From contig JALOCC010000057.1 of assembly GCA_023227945.1 (NCBI GenBank), positions 1 to 11,159 of the forward strand: DNA of 11,159 bases, in the 5' to 3' direction. Source of the stretch: Candidatus Omnitrophota bacterium (GTDB lineage Bacteria; Omnitrophota; Gorgyraeia; Duberdicusellales; 4484-171). Below are positions 1 to 5,832 of this stretch, one piece after another. Made by a program: the position numbers and the translations under genes. The notes beneath the pieces were generated by a model. It made no database searches and was not told the DNA's origin. It saw only the letters and a list, made by a program, of their open reading frames with translations. Every line of letters begins with the position of its first letter. Positions within the stretch are counted from its first letter, which is position 1.

Positions 1-389
1 GAACGGTATGCCTGACAACCCTTGCTGTCTATCGTAATCCGCCACCACCCACCGAGACTGCAAATGTCTTCAAGCCTGCGTTTCTTTTCGCCGTCAACGG
101 CGACATAACGGACTCCGAGACTTCCGTTGCCGTTCTTAAAGACTGATTTATAACCGGCGACGCGAAGATCGGAACTGATATCATCATTAAACCTGCCGTG
201 AATGGTGACTTGACCGCCATAGGTGAATACCGGGACATCCAGACCGAGAAGACGTTCAATCGTGACACCCTTTTTTTCAATCTCTTCCAAGGTGATGCCA
301 CTGTCTTTGTCGCTGACATTCAGAACCCTGCGGGCCTTAACATCTCGAACAACATCCGCCTTACCGAGAACTTCTTCAATCGTTTCCAT
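1..389 (-). CDS. Unrecognised phage protein, N-terminal 129 residues (runs off left edge)
   Basis: Open from an ATG at 389 to the window edge, so the C-terminus is missing. The start is set by AGGAAG about 8 bases upstream and by the promoter and leader at 414-473. The product begins METIEEVLGKADVV and continues with charged, helix-prone sequence. Its second half is rich in Gly, Val and Arg, with beta-strand-like runs such as GLDVPVFTYGGQVTIHGRF. I see no membrane segment, no signal peptide and no motif I can name. GC is about 50% by spot count, clearly above most of the window, so the gene may have a different history from its neighbours. It is the first gene after the promoter and probably opens a transcription unit that continues past the left edge. 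Coding status is well supported; function is unknown. Confidence 0.8.
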   Translation of the reverse strand, partial: METIEEVLGKADVVRDVKARRVLNVSDKDSGITLEEIEKKGVTIERLLGLDVPVFTYGGQVTIHGRFNDDISSDLRVAGYKSVFKNGNGSLGVRYVAVDGEKKRRLEDICSLGGWWRITIDSKGCQAYR

Positions 390-413
390 AGTCTTCTTCC
401 TTTTTAGGTTATC

Positions 414-432
414 AAGACCCTCTTGGGGTCTT
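414..432 (-). promoter_or_regulatory. 5' leader stem-loop before the left-edge gene
   Basis: In RNA sense the leader contains AAGACCC, a CAAGA loop, then GGGTCTT: a perfect 7-bp stem. It starts only a few bases after the predicted transcription start and ends about 25 bases before the ATG at 389. It leaves the ribosome binding site free and no U-tract follows, so it is not a terminator in this direction. A stabilising 5' hairpin or a protein-binding site is the likeliest role. Confidence 0.55.
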
Positions 433-444
433 TTGAATGAAGAC

Positions 445-473
445 AATATAGCACAAAGGCTTACAGAAGTCAA
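445..473 (-). promoter_or_regulatory. Sigma-70-type promoter for the left-edge gene
   Basis: Minus-strand -35 TTGACT (473-468), a 17-bp spacer and -10 TATATT (450-445) give near-consensus spacing. The -10 and the following 12 bases (TATATTGTCTTCATTCAA) are identical to those of the promoter at 8501-8529. It lies between the broken gene at 484-734 and the gene starting at 389. Confidence 0.8.
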
Positions 474-483
474 TAGGGATACT

Positions 484-734
484 TTAGTTATTTAACCAGA
501 CGGGAATTAGTTCAGTAGAAAAATGGTCTCTAGTCAGCCAAAGGCCTTCTCCTTCAAAACAAGGCCGCTTTACTTGATTCCCCCAAAGTTCTCCGAAATT
601 CCTTAGATCGGTATAGTTCGTATTACACCTGCCATAAGTATTTAGGATTTCGATACAACGCTTTCTTCCCTATTGAGGTTGAGTTCTTTGTTTAAATATC
701 TGGCACGGCATACATTGAAACTGATTTCTTTCAT
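484..734 (-). pseudogene. Small phage gene broken by a one-base frameshift
   Basis: Two abutting reading frames together look like one gene of about 83 codons. The first starts at ATG 734 (GGAAG upstream, MKEISFNVCRARYLNKEL) and stops at 644-642. The second, shifted by -1, is open from about 665 to a TAA at 486-484 and reads RCIEILNTYGRCNTNYTDL, ending PVWLNN. Both halves have ordinary protein composition and neither makes sense alone. The switch falls near 660-665 (GGGAAGAAAGCG), where I see no classical slippery heptamer. A one-base deletion, a sequencing error or an unusual recoding event would each explain it. I do not recognise the family. The reconstructed protein has 4 Cys and is Trp/Asn-rich at its C-terminus. 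It sits after the NYN gene and just before the promoter at 445-473. Confidence 0.55.
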
Positions 735-755
735 TTATTTGCTTACTTCCATTGT

Positions 756-788
756 GATCAAGCCATAATCAAGCCTTGATCAAGCCAT
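756..788. repeat. Three 11-bp tandem repeats (RATCAAGCCWT)
   Basis: The plus strand reads gatcaagccat, aatcaagcctt, gatcaagccat with no spacing. Units 1 and 3 are identical; unit 2 differs at two positions. The unit 2/3 junction creates the 10-bp palindrome CTTGATCAAG. The array overlaps the stop codon of the NYN gene (782-780). Confidence 0.75.
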
Positions 789-1514
789 GATATCCCGTTC
801 ATACCCTGCTTCTTCACACACAATTTTCTTTTCAATAGGCTTATTCCTGACAAAATGCTTCTCAAAAACACCTGCGTTTCTTACTTGAATTTCAAACATC
901 TCCGGACGACTTTCAAAAAACGCCTTCATCGTCTTGAAACCGTAATCCTTGAAATTGAAGTCTGGTAAAGCCGCTTTCAACGAGGTTCCAAAAGTCGGAA
1001 GATAGATATATCCACTGTCATCCGGTTTTGAAGAATCAATCAATTTCTTGATTTCAGGAATGACAGTTTCGATGTTCTTCTTTTCTCCGAGGAAAAAGAA
1101 TTTATCACAGGCTTGACGGAAATAAGAGACCGTCGTGGCGTTTCCGAATCCATAGACTTTAATCCCGGACTTTTTAAGTCTGAGAGTAAGCCCTCTGAAA
1201 TCACTATCAGAACTGACGATACAAACGGCCTCTGCGCTACGGCTGTACATGATTTCCATCGCGTCCATGACAATTTCAATATCAATGGTGTTCTTTCCTT
1301 TGACAAGGGCAAATTGATGCCTGATTTCTAAATCGTTTTCAATACATGCTTGTTTCCACCCTGCGGTGGCCGGGGTAGTAAAGTCAGCATACAGCCGTTT
1401 TACCGTGATGTCTCCAAGCCGTTTTGCCGATTCCATCACTGATTGAAGATGTCTTGCCTGACTGTTTTCTCCATCAATTAAAACTGCGATTCTATCAACT
1501 TTATTCAAAAACAT
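780..1514 (-). CDS. NYN-domain ribonuclease with LOTUS-like C-terminus (LabA/DUF88 type)
   Basis: A 244-aa cytoplasmic protein. Residues 8-140 fit the NYN (PIN-like) nuclease fold: RIAVLIDGEN carries Asp14, a second acidic strand is NTIDIEIVMDAM (Asp78, Asp84), and VSSDSDF supplies Asp103 and Asp105. These are the metal-binding acids expected of this family. Residues 165-228 (LKAALPDFNFKDYGFKTM and following) resemble the OST-HTH/LOTUS domain often fused to NYN, which is thought to bind RNA. The family is believed to cut RNA, though many members are uncharacterised. I chose the ATG at 1514 because GGAAGGA lies about 8 bases upstream; an in-frame GTG at 1550 has no such site. It is the last intact gene of a run that includes the serpin-like gene, 44 bases after its neighbour. 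An RNA-processing or host-takeover role is inference. Confidence 0.85.
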   Translation of the reverse strand: MFLNKVDRIAVLIDGENSQARHLQSVMESAKRLGDITVKRLYADFTTPATAGWKQACIENDLEIRHQFALVKGKNTIDIEIVMDAMEIMYSRSAEAVCIVSSDSDFRGLTLRLKKSGIKVYGFGNATTVSYFRQACDKFFFLGEKKNIETVIPEIKKLIDSSKPDDSGYIYLPTFGTSLKAALPDFNFKDYGFKTMKAFFESRPEMFEIQVRNAGVFEKHFVRNKPIEKKIVCEEAGYERDIMA

Positions 1515-1558
1515 ACCCGAAGTCCTTCCGATTTGACAGAAGGGTATCACTTGTTCTC

Positions 1559-1846
1559 TTATAAGTCAAGCCAGCGTCTAATAATTTTCTTTTTTTCTTC
1601 AATTTCTTCTTGGGAAGCATTTTCTTTAAGCATCATCTGAAGTCCTACGATATTCGCTTTAAAGATTTCAACATCCCTTCTCCCCAAAAGCCAGTTTTGA
1701 AAAGCTTCATCTTTATTCCGATCCCTTCGACACAGAATACACGTACACAGGTATCCATGTCTACCGGCATTAGGCTCTGGCGGGATCAAGGAAAGAAGTT
1801 CTTCATGCTTCTTTAATGCATATTCAATAAACTCTTCGTTATTCAT
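1559..1846 (-). CDS. Small CxxC protein, unknown function
   Basis: A 95-aa protein, MNNEEFIEYALKKHEELL at the N-terminus and a basic IIRRWLDL at the C-terminus. A compact YLCTCILCRRDR motif at residues 32-43 holds three Cys that could bind zinc, possibly with a His or with a second subunit. The rest looks helical and highly charged, with a QEEIEEKKKI stretch. The start is fixed by a 4-base ATGA overlap with the stop of the serpin-like gene (TGA 1845-1843, ATG 1846-1844), a sign of translational coupling. An ATG eight codons upstream is in frame but would overlap more and lacks a ribosome binding site. No family recognised. Confidence 0.75.
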   Translation of the reverse strand: MNNEEFIEYALKKHEELLSLIPPEPNAGRHGYLCTCILCRRDRNKDEAFQNWLLGRRDVEIFKANIVGLQMMLKENASQEEIEEKKKIIRRWLDL

Positions 1847-2691
1847 TTCAGGTCTTTCGGTCTTTTCCATGTTTCTGTCGTAAAATATCCTGCGAAAATC
1901 GGATATCTTGTTTTCGGAGAATTAATCCAAAGAAGAAAAGGACTGTCAATATCAAAACTTGTAGGCTGAATCATATATAAACAGCGAAATCCCATTGCCA
2001 CAGCACTTTCCGCCCTGGCACCCTTTTCATTCATTCTAAAACGTGTTTGCTGTAATGCTTCTCCGATTCGGAATCCTTTAATGCTTAATCCCTTGAGGAA
2101 TGAAATGTCTGGTTTTTCATCACAGTCAATCATCGGGAAGCTGATTCTAGATGGAAAAAATGAATCAGGGATCGTTGTGTCATTGATTTCCATCGCTAGA
2201 CGTGTAAGTCCGAAATTGTCCAAACGGCCAGCCGGATCACAAACAGCCATGTTTACTTCTTCCCCGGTTTTAGTGTAGACCTGTAGATATTTTCCGACTT
2301 CTGGGCTATAAAGGATCTGATATTCGGAATCCATTCGAACACCGTCATACAGCTTGCCTGTGAAATCCTTAACCTTACAAGAACTTCCTTCTTCTTTCCA
2401 CTCTAACAAAGCATCTAGGATCGATGCAACGGCGAATTCCGGAGAACAAACAGGGTCGAGTCTGATATCAAAACCTCTTTCTTTCAACCATGCGTTAATC
2501 GGATCTACGCTAAAGTCTGCTCTTGACTCGACAGGAACTTTCTCCAAATCATCCTTCCATCTCCAAAAAACCTTTAAGAATTCTTCTTGTAAATTGCCTT
2601 CACAAGTATATTCTTCTTGCGTCTTTAGAAATTCCTGCGCCTTAGCAAGACATCCAAGAATAGGCCAAATTGCTTCTGTTTTAGTTTTCAA
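1843..2691 (-). CDS. Compact serpin-like protein (protease-inhibitor fold)
   Basis: A 282-aa protein whose C-terminal half shows serpin features in the right order. FPMIDCDEKPDISFLKGLSI (185-204) fits the 'lPkF...dl...L..lGi' segment. NEKGARAESAVAM (221-233) fits the proximal hinge of the reactive loop (Glu222 as P17, Gly224 as P15, small residues at P12-P9). FDIDSPFLLWI (246-256) fits the 'FkaDhPFlffI' signature, and YPIFAGYF (263-270) fits 'iLFmGrv'. Further upstream, DPINAWLKERG (63-73) resembles the 'INdWVe..T.GkI' region. The scissile residue is probably Arg237, Cys238 or Leu239, depending on loop alignment. Usual serpins have 350-400 residues, so the first 100 or so (helices A-E) appear missing or replaced. 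No signal peptide, so probably intracellular. It starts at TTG 2691, overlapping the upstream stop as TTGA, with AAGGAAG before it. Confidence 0.72.
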   Translation of the reverse strand: MKTKTEAIWPILGCLAKAQEFLKTQEEYTCEGNLQEEFLKVFWRWKDDLEKVPVESRADFSVDPINAWLKERGFDIRLDPVCSPEFAVASILDALLEWKEEGSSCKVKDFTGKLYDGVRMDSEYQILYSPEVGKYLQVYTKTGEEVNMAVCDPAGRLDNFGLTRLAMEINDTTIPDSFFPSRISFPMIDCDEKPDISFLKGLSIKGFRIGEALQQTRFRMNEKGARAESAVAMGFRCLYMIQPTSFDIDSPFLLWINSPKTRYPIFAGYFTTETWKRPKDLK

Positions 2692-2960
2692 TTCATTACT
2701 TCCTTTTCTTCTGGTAGTTTACCAGTCTTTACCCACTCTTCAATACGCTTTCTAAAGACAGATGTGTCAACATTCTTTTTTGTGTTTTTGTCAATATAAT
2801 CCAATAAACCGGTAATTCCTTCGGTTCCTTCTTCCGCGACACATATTTTTGTGCCGTCTGAAAGAATAGCGATATTGCATCCAGGCCGTCTAAATCCTGT
2901 TTTATATTCATAGCTACCGCCGATAAGCTGTACTCCGACAACGCGAAGAGATAATTCCAT
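2688..2960 (-). CDS. 90-aa protein of unknown function, first gene of the serpin operon
   Basis: The product begins MELSLRVVGVQLIGGSYEYK and has a short beta-rich front half (CNIAILSDGTKICVAEEG) followed by a charged helical tail ending GKLPEEKEVMN. No membrane segment or recognised motif. An upstream ATG at 2978 is in frame, but the AGGAAG site at about 2971-2965 lies between the two ATGs, and the predicted transcription start (about 2973) would leave the first one untranscribed, so 2960 is the real start. The leader is then only about 13 bases. Its stop overlaps the TTG start of the serpin-like gene (TTGA), so the two are probably co-translated. Confidence 0.75.
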   Translation of the reverse strand: MELSLRVVGVQLIGGSYEYKTGFRRPGCNIAILSDGTKICVAEEGTEGITGLLDYIDKNTKKNVDTSVFRKRIEEWVKTGKLPEEKEVMN

Positions 2961-2979
2961 AGTTTCTTCCTTTTTCATA

Positions 2980-3008
2980 AAAGTATCAAAAGCTTATGAA
3001 ATTGTCAA
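2980..3008 (-). promoter_or_regulatory. Sigma-70-type promoter of the serpin operon
   Basis: Minus-strand -35 TTGACA (3008-3003), a 17-bp spacer and -10 TACTTT (2985-2980). It sits in the short gap after the HNH gene and just before the gene starting at 2960. It likely drives 2960 through the NYN gene as one transcript. Confidence 0.75.
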
Positions 3009-3022
3009 GGAGTCTTCGAAAA

Positions 3023-3385
3023 TCAAAGAACATCTTTCAAAATTTCCTTCAGTGATTTCCGAAATTTCTTTTCATTAAAACAAATGCAATCTTCCGGGAC
3101 TTTCGTAATTCCAGATTCTATTTCAGCGTGACAGTTGTTGCACACCATCACGCATTTTTTGGCTTCAGATATAAGTTTTTCCATATCTTCTTCTGTCAAT
3201 CTGATTTTCCCGATAGTAAATTCTTTTTCTTCTGGTTGAAGATGATGGAACGTTAAACTACACAAACTTTTTTCATATCCACAACAACAACATTTCCCTC
3301 CGAAAGATTGAACTAGCAGAGATTTTATCATTCTTCTGAAATTATGTTTGTGCTTACTTCCCGTGCAGATATTCCTTATATGCAT
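3023..3385 (-). CDS. HNH-type endonuclease with zinc-binding CxxC pairs
   Basis: A 120-aa protein with the compact HNH layout. GGKCCCCGYEKSL (29-41) supplies the first CxxC, LTFHHLQPEEKEF (44-56) the catalytic His-His, and KKCVMVCNNCHAEI (76-89) the second CxxC with Asn84 and His86. This is the 'GgKC..CGy.k....L.fHHl.p..K.f' form common in phages and large DNA viruses. It presumably nicks or cuts DNA with a metal ion and may be a homing-type or recombination-linked nuclease. The start is uncertain. The ATG at 3385 has AAAGG only one base upstream. A different frame opens at ATG 3401 (MTVQRHAYKEYLHGK, stop 3356-3354) and, if joined by removing one base, gives a natural-looking N-terminus. So the gene may carry a frameshift before residue 10; the catalytic part is intact. 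Confidence 0.75.
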   Translation of the reverse strand: MHIRNICTGSKHKHNFRRMIKSLLVQSFGGKCCCCGYEKSLCSLTFHHLQPEEKEFTIGKIRLTEEDMEKLISEAKKCVMVCNNCHAEIESGITKVPEDCICFNEKKFRKSLKEILKDVL

Positions 3386-3411
3386 GCCTTTGAACAGTCA
3401 TATCAAAAAAG

Positions 3412-3804
3412 CTATCCCTTTAACTTCTTTTCCATATCTATTAATGCGGTATAATATCCCCATCCAGATTCCGCGACATGATCCATTACGATCTTTTTGG
3501 CAAGAGCGGGAATTATCGTGTGTTCCATTTCAATTTCAACTGCCTTGTCATACAAGGCTTTGTCTGGTATATCTGTGCTGAAATTCTTTCCTTTGCTTTT
3601 CCCCTGATGAAGGAAACCAGACAGAATGCCATATATCCTACCTTCAAATTCATGTGGGTCCAATCCTAGTTTTTCTGCAAGAGCGTGGATGTCATTGTCA
3701 TCAACCTTCTCATTCTTCATGAAGAAGTCGATAATCATTCCATTAATATCTTTCCCGTCAGTGGCGACAAGAAGCTTTGCTATCCTTTTTAGTTCAGTAA
3801 ACAT
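3412..3804 (-). CDS. DUF5661-family phage protein
   Basis: A 130-aa soluble protein. The N-terminal part has DFFMKNEKVDDNDIHALAEK and DPHEFEGRIYGILSGFLHQGK, a pattern I associate with these proteins. The C-terminal part has the DUF5661 hallmarks: VEIEMEHT (89-96), AKKIVMDHVAE (102-112) and YYTALIDMEKKL (117-128). The conserved E-x-E-H, D-H and Y-Y-x-x-L residues are present, in a likely helical bundle. Function is unknown, although the family is widespread in phages and bacteria. Start ATG 3804 is preceded by a near-perfect TAGGAGGTAA, the strongest ribosome binding site in the window, and by the promoter at 3830-3859. It ends 26 bases before the HNH gene and is probably co-transcribed with it. 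Confidence 0.78.
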   Translation of the reverse strand: MFTELKRIAKLLVATDGKDINGMIIDFFMKNEKVDDNDIHALAEKLGLDPHEFEGRIYGILSGFLHQGKSKGKNFSTDIPDKALYDKAVEIEMEHTIIPALAKKIVMDHVAESGWGYYTALIDMEKKLKG

Positions 3805-3829
3805 ATGCGTTACCTCCTAAAACGTAGGA

Positions 3830-3859
3830 ATAATATCAAATAAGAATATTAATTACCAA
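3830..3859 (-). promoter_or_regulatory. Probable sigma-70-type promoter for the DUF5661 gene
   Basis: Minus-strand TTGGTA (3859-3854), 18-bp spacer, TATTAT (3835-3830), in a very A/T-rich stretch. The -35 is weaker than in the other promoters, but TTTGATA before and into the -10 is shared with the promoters at 2980-3008 and 5862-5890. The leader is about 20 bases. Confidence 0.5.
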
Positions 3860-3885
3860 CAAGCCTTAATAATAAGTTCACCCTT

Positions 3886-3996
3886 TTAAAGTTTACCTTC
3901 AGCGCACATCCAATCTAAAATTTTACCGATATATGGCAATTCTTTGTTTCCGTCTTTTTTTTGAATGGAATAGGACTTACAGTTCAACGTCTTCAT
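3886..3996 (-). CDS. 36-aa small ORF of unknown function
   Basis: A complete ATG-to-TAA frame: MKTLNCKSYSIQKKDGNK at the front and ILDWMCAEGKL at the end. Composition is protein-like, with two Cys and a basic centre. The ribosome binding site is weak (AAGATGAATT). An alternative reading starts at ATG 4012, in an ATGA overlap with the gene upstream, but stops after 11 codons. Joining it to this frame would need a shift in or before the A8 run at 3957-3964. So this may be the intact gene or the remnant of a longer one. It lies in the damaged patch 3886-4360. Confidence 0.4.
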   Translation of the reverse strand: MKTLNCKSYSIQKKDGNKELPYIGKILDWMCAEGKL

Positions 3997-4008
3997 AATT
4001 CATCTTTC

Positions 4009-4200
4009 TCATTTTTCCCTTTCCGTTGCCTTAATCCACAGTCTGTCCCAAAGATATTCATCGTCTTTTCACTCTTCAACGATGCACTTTTCGCCTTTAG
4101 TCATTGCCACAAACAGCCGTTTCTCTCCAGCCATGTGGTAGTGGTTCATCCCAATGATTGACCACTCATCTAACGGGTTTATCATCCAAAGTTGTTTCAT
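4009..4200 (-). pseudogene. Small phage gene interrupted by an in-frame TGA
   Basis: From ATG 4200 (GCGGAG six bases upstream) the frame reads MKQLWMINPLDEWSIIGMNH and on for 43 codons to a TGA at 4071-4069. It then continues in the same frame (KDDEYLWDRLWIKATEREK) to a second TGA at 4011-4009. The second half is protein-like, and its final TGA forms an ATGA overlap with the next ATG. The ancestral gene was therefore very probably 63 codons. TGA is clearly a stop elsewhere here (ATGA and TTGA overlaps), so this is most likely a nonsense change, for example from GGA (Gly) or TGG (Trp). No family named with confidence. Confidence 0.55.
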
Positions 4201-4357
4201 AAAAAACTCCGCTAACCAAGCACCCGAGAGGAGGACTACCGCTCGGGTCCCGTGTTACTCCTTGATAATTTCCAGATTCAATGTCTTCCACTATTTCTTC
4301 AGGACTTTTATTCCAATAGCGTTCATAAAGGTCTTTACATTGCTTACATTTGCTTAC
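4166..4357 (-). pseudogene. CxxC small-protein frame without a usable start
   Basis: An open, protein-like frame of 63 residues reads SKCKQCKDLYERYWNKSPEE from the second codon and ends LDDKPVR before TGA 4168-4166. No ATG, GTG or TTG occurs near its beginning; an in-frame TAA lies at 4363-4361. Its first plausible codon is GTA (4357-4355), overlapping the upstream stop as GTAA, just where a start would be expected from the 4-base overlaps used elsewhere. Either a start codon has been lost, or the upstream gene continued into this frame before a one-base deletion. Near-repeats of GTAAGCAA at 4338-4357 make a slippage event plausible. The CKQC pair suggests zinc binding. Confidence 0.5.
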
Positions 4358-5001
4358 TGGTTACAGTATGGATGATGTTCTTGTTTAACAATTTCACACA
4401 TTCTGATATTCACGCAAGAATCATCTTCTTCAAATGTATATGCAAGACTCTTATATGGATTCTGTTCATTTATAACAATATTCTTGATTGTCCCGATTTT
4501 GTTCCCTGATTTAAAAGGTTTCCCACTGATTTTCTGAACCTGATAACCATCAACAATAGAAGAAAGAACTTTTAAAGGCAATCGATAAGCTTCTTCATTC
4601 CATAGGTCATAAGGGATATGGACACATGTCCAAGTATGAAAATCTATATTATACAATTCTGCGTATTTGGAATATTGAAGCATGACTTTCTTCGCGGCTT
4701 CAGACATCAGACAAAACGGACTCATTTCAGCGTTAAAGACTTCTGTGAAAATTTCTGCATCGGTATATCCTGTCTCCATATTTAGGCCTTCCTTTTGAAA
4801 CAGAGACGTCTTGTCTGGAACCACATCTCTGTCACCAACATCCTTGACATCTTCTTTCCCTAAAACTTTTACGATTGTTCCGCCTATACACAATTCGTCT
4901 CCCGGCTTCAAGTCACATGCGGTCTTCCAAGTACCATCTTTTGTCAAAACGGTTTCAGAACCCGTAAAGGTCCCTTCGAACCGTAAATTTCCATTATTCA
5001 T
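4354..5001 (-). CDS. 215-aa protein, unknown; weak Hint/intein-like N-terminus
   Basis: Begins MNNGNLRFEGTFTGSETVLT and continues KDGTWKTACDLKPGDELCIG. This resembles the start of a Hint (intein/hedgehog) domain ('C.tg.T.vlT.dG...i.dLk.GDe.'), but the expected first Cys is Thr11 and no TxxH block follows, so splicing activity is unlikely. The middle is helical with several aromatic residues (FHTWTCVHIPYDLW). The C-terminus ends EIVKQEHHPYCNQ. Start ATG 5001 lies inside the end of the upstream gene (8-base overlap) with a weak ribosome binding site. The frame is open further upstream, but that part lies over the previous gene. The C-terminus may once have extended into the CxxC frame at 4166-4357. 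Function unknown. Confidence 0.65.
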   Translation of the reverse strand: MNNGNLRFEGTFTGSETVLTKDGTWKTACDLKPGDELCIGGTIVKVLGKEDVKDVGDRDVVPDKTSLFQKEGLNMETGYTDAEIFTEVFNAEMSPFCLMSEAAKKVMLQYSKYAELYNIDFHTWTCVHIPYDLWNEEAYRLPLKVLSSIVDGYQVQKISGKPFKSGNKIGTIKNIVINEQNPYKSLAYTFEEDDSCVNIRMCEIVKQEHHPYCNQ

Positions 5002-5419
5002 AATTTTCATCACTTTCGTTTTGCCCACATTCTTTACATTGATCCCAAAGGAGGAATGTCCCGCCTTCTTCTGGCTGCATCCAGTCGCCTTTTCCCAATA
5101 GCCAACAAAAACCATTACTCTGTTTCTCTAGATTTGTAGCGCTATCCCAATACGGGCAACAGCCATTCTCATCATAGCAATAACAACCCTCAGGAATGAC
5201 AGATTTACCCTTCTCGGAAATAAGCTTGCGCATTGTAGACACGGCCTTAGTAAGGCCAAGACCTTTATTTGCGACATCATCCGGACATTCAATTTCATCA
5301 CGAATCATGCGCTTGGCTTCGTTCCGTTCCCTACGGCATACGAATCTCTTATTCTCTGGACGGAGATGATCCCATCTGTCATTGCATTTGACATAACTAT
5401 CTTTTCTTGTATGTGCCAT
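4994..5419 (-). CDS. Cys-rich phage protein (CPYW...LLWDQCKECG type)
   Basis: A 141-aa protein. The N-terminal half is basic (MAHTRKDSYVKCNDRWDHLR, then RRERNEAKRMIRDEI) and may bind nucleic acid. The C-terminal half has a dense Cys pattern: EGCYCYDENGCCPYWD (77-92), NGFCWLLGKGDW (102-113) and LLWDQCKECGQNE (123-135). I associate this combination with small phage proteins of unknown function; the paired Cys suggest one or two zinc sites. Start ATG 5419 follows the previous gene by 21 bases, with only a poor GTGGGA upstream, so expression may depend on coupling. Its end overlaps the next gene by 8 bases. Confidence 0.75.
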   Translation of the reverse strand: MAHTRKDSYVKCNDRWDHLRPENKRFVCRRERNEAKRMIRDEIECPDDVANKGLGLTKAVSTMRKLISEKGKSVIPEGCYCYDENGCCPYWDSATNLEKQSNGFCWLLGKGDWMQPEEGGTFLLWDQCKECGQNESDENYE

Positions 5420-5440
5420 TTAACGACTCAACATTCCCAC

Positions 5441-5812
5441 TTAGGTGGTTTGGTTTTCAAGAGAAGCAAGCTCCTTTTGCATATTCTCAATACGTGCCTT
5501 AAGGTATTGAATCCTGCGCTTCTTTTTACCTTCTAGAATTCCGTTATCGATATCTGCTTTTGTTCCGACACCAACAGATGTAATGATTTTCGTAGTTCCG
5601 TTTTCCAAGTTCCTGTGAATGGCATCAAAAGAAAATCCATTTGTTTCTCGAAATTCTTTTCCAGTTTTAGAACACTTTTTTACAGGGTAAGAAACCCATC
5701 GGCGAATATTCTCAAAAGGAACTCCTATGATTTTCCAATATCCTTTATAAGAATCAATCGAAAGAACTGTCCCAATTGGAAGCGCTTTCGAAAAGTCTAT
5801 TTTATTATTCAT
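5441..5812 (-). CDS. 123-aa protein with C-terminal coiled coil, unknown
   Basis: Starts MNNKIDFSKALPIGTVLSID. The first 80 residues look like a small beta domain with SH3-like spacing (GTVLSIDSYKGYWKIIGVPF), followed by a basic stretch GKKKRRIQYLKARI. A short coiled coil (RIENMQKELASLENQ, about residues 106-120) closes the protein, suggesting oligomerisation. No family recognised. The start is firm: AAAAGGACGGT precedes ATG 5812. It is the first gene after the promoter at 5862-5890, whose transcript begins with a stem-loop. Confidence 0.72.
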   Translation of the reverse strand: MNNKIDFSKALPIGTVLSIDSYKGYWKIIGVPFENIRRWVSYPVKKCSKTGKEFRETNGFSFDAIHRNLENGTTKIITSVGVGTKADIDNGILEGKKKRRIQYLKARIENMQKELASLENQTT

Positions 5813-5832
5813 ACCGTCCTTTTCAATAAAGG

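Noticed and set aside
414..432. Reading the 7-bp hairpin as a plus-strand terminator
   Set aside because: In that direction it is followed by a few T residues only and there is no plus-strand gene to end.
198..495. Plus-strand open frames opposite the left-edge gene
   Set aside because: They lie over a minus-strand gene with promoter and ribosome binding site, and have none of their own.
4237..4263. Strong ACCCGAG/CTCGGGT hairpin inside the start-less CxxC frame, considered as a terminator
   Set aside because: No U-tract follows on either strand and it lies inside a protein-like frame.
3961..4509. Plus-strand open frames over the 3886-4360 patch
   Set aside because: Hydrophobic Phe/Ser/Leu-rich translations typical of the reverse of Lys/Glu-rich genes, without ribosome binding sites.
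4354..5001. Active intein or homing element
   Set aside because: No catalytic Cys/Ser at the front, no TxxH block, no terminal His-Asn and no recognisable extein halves.
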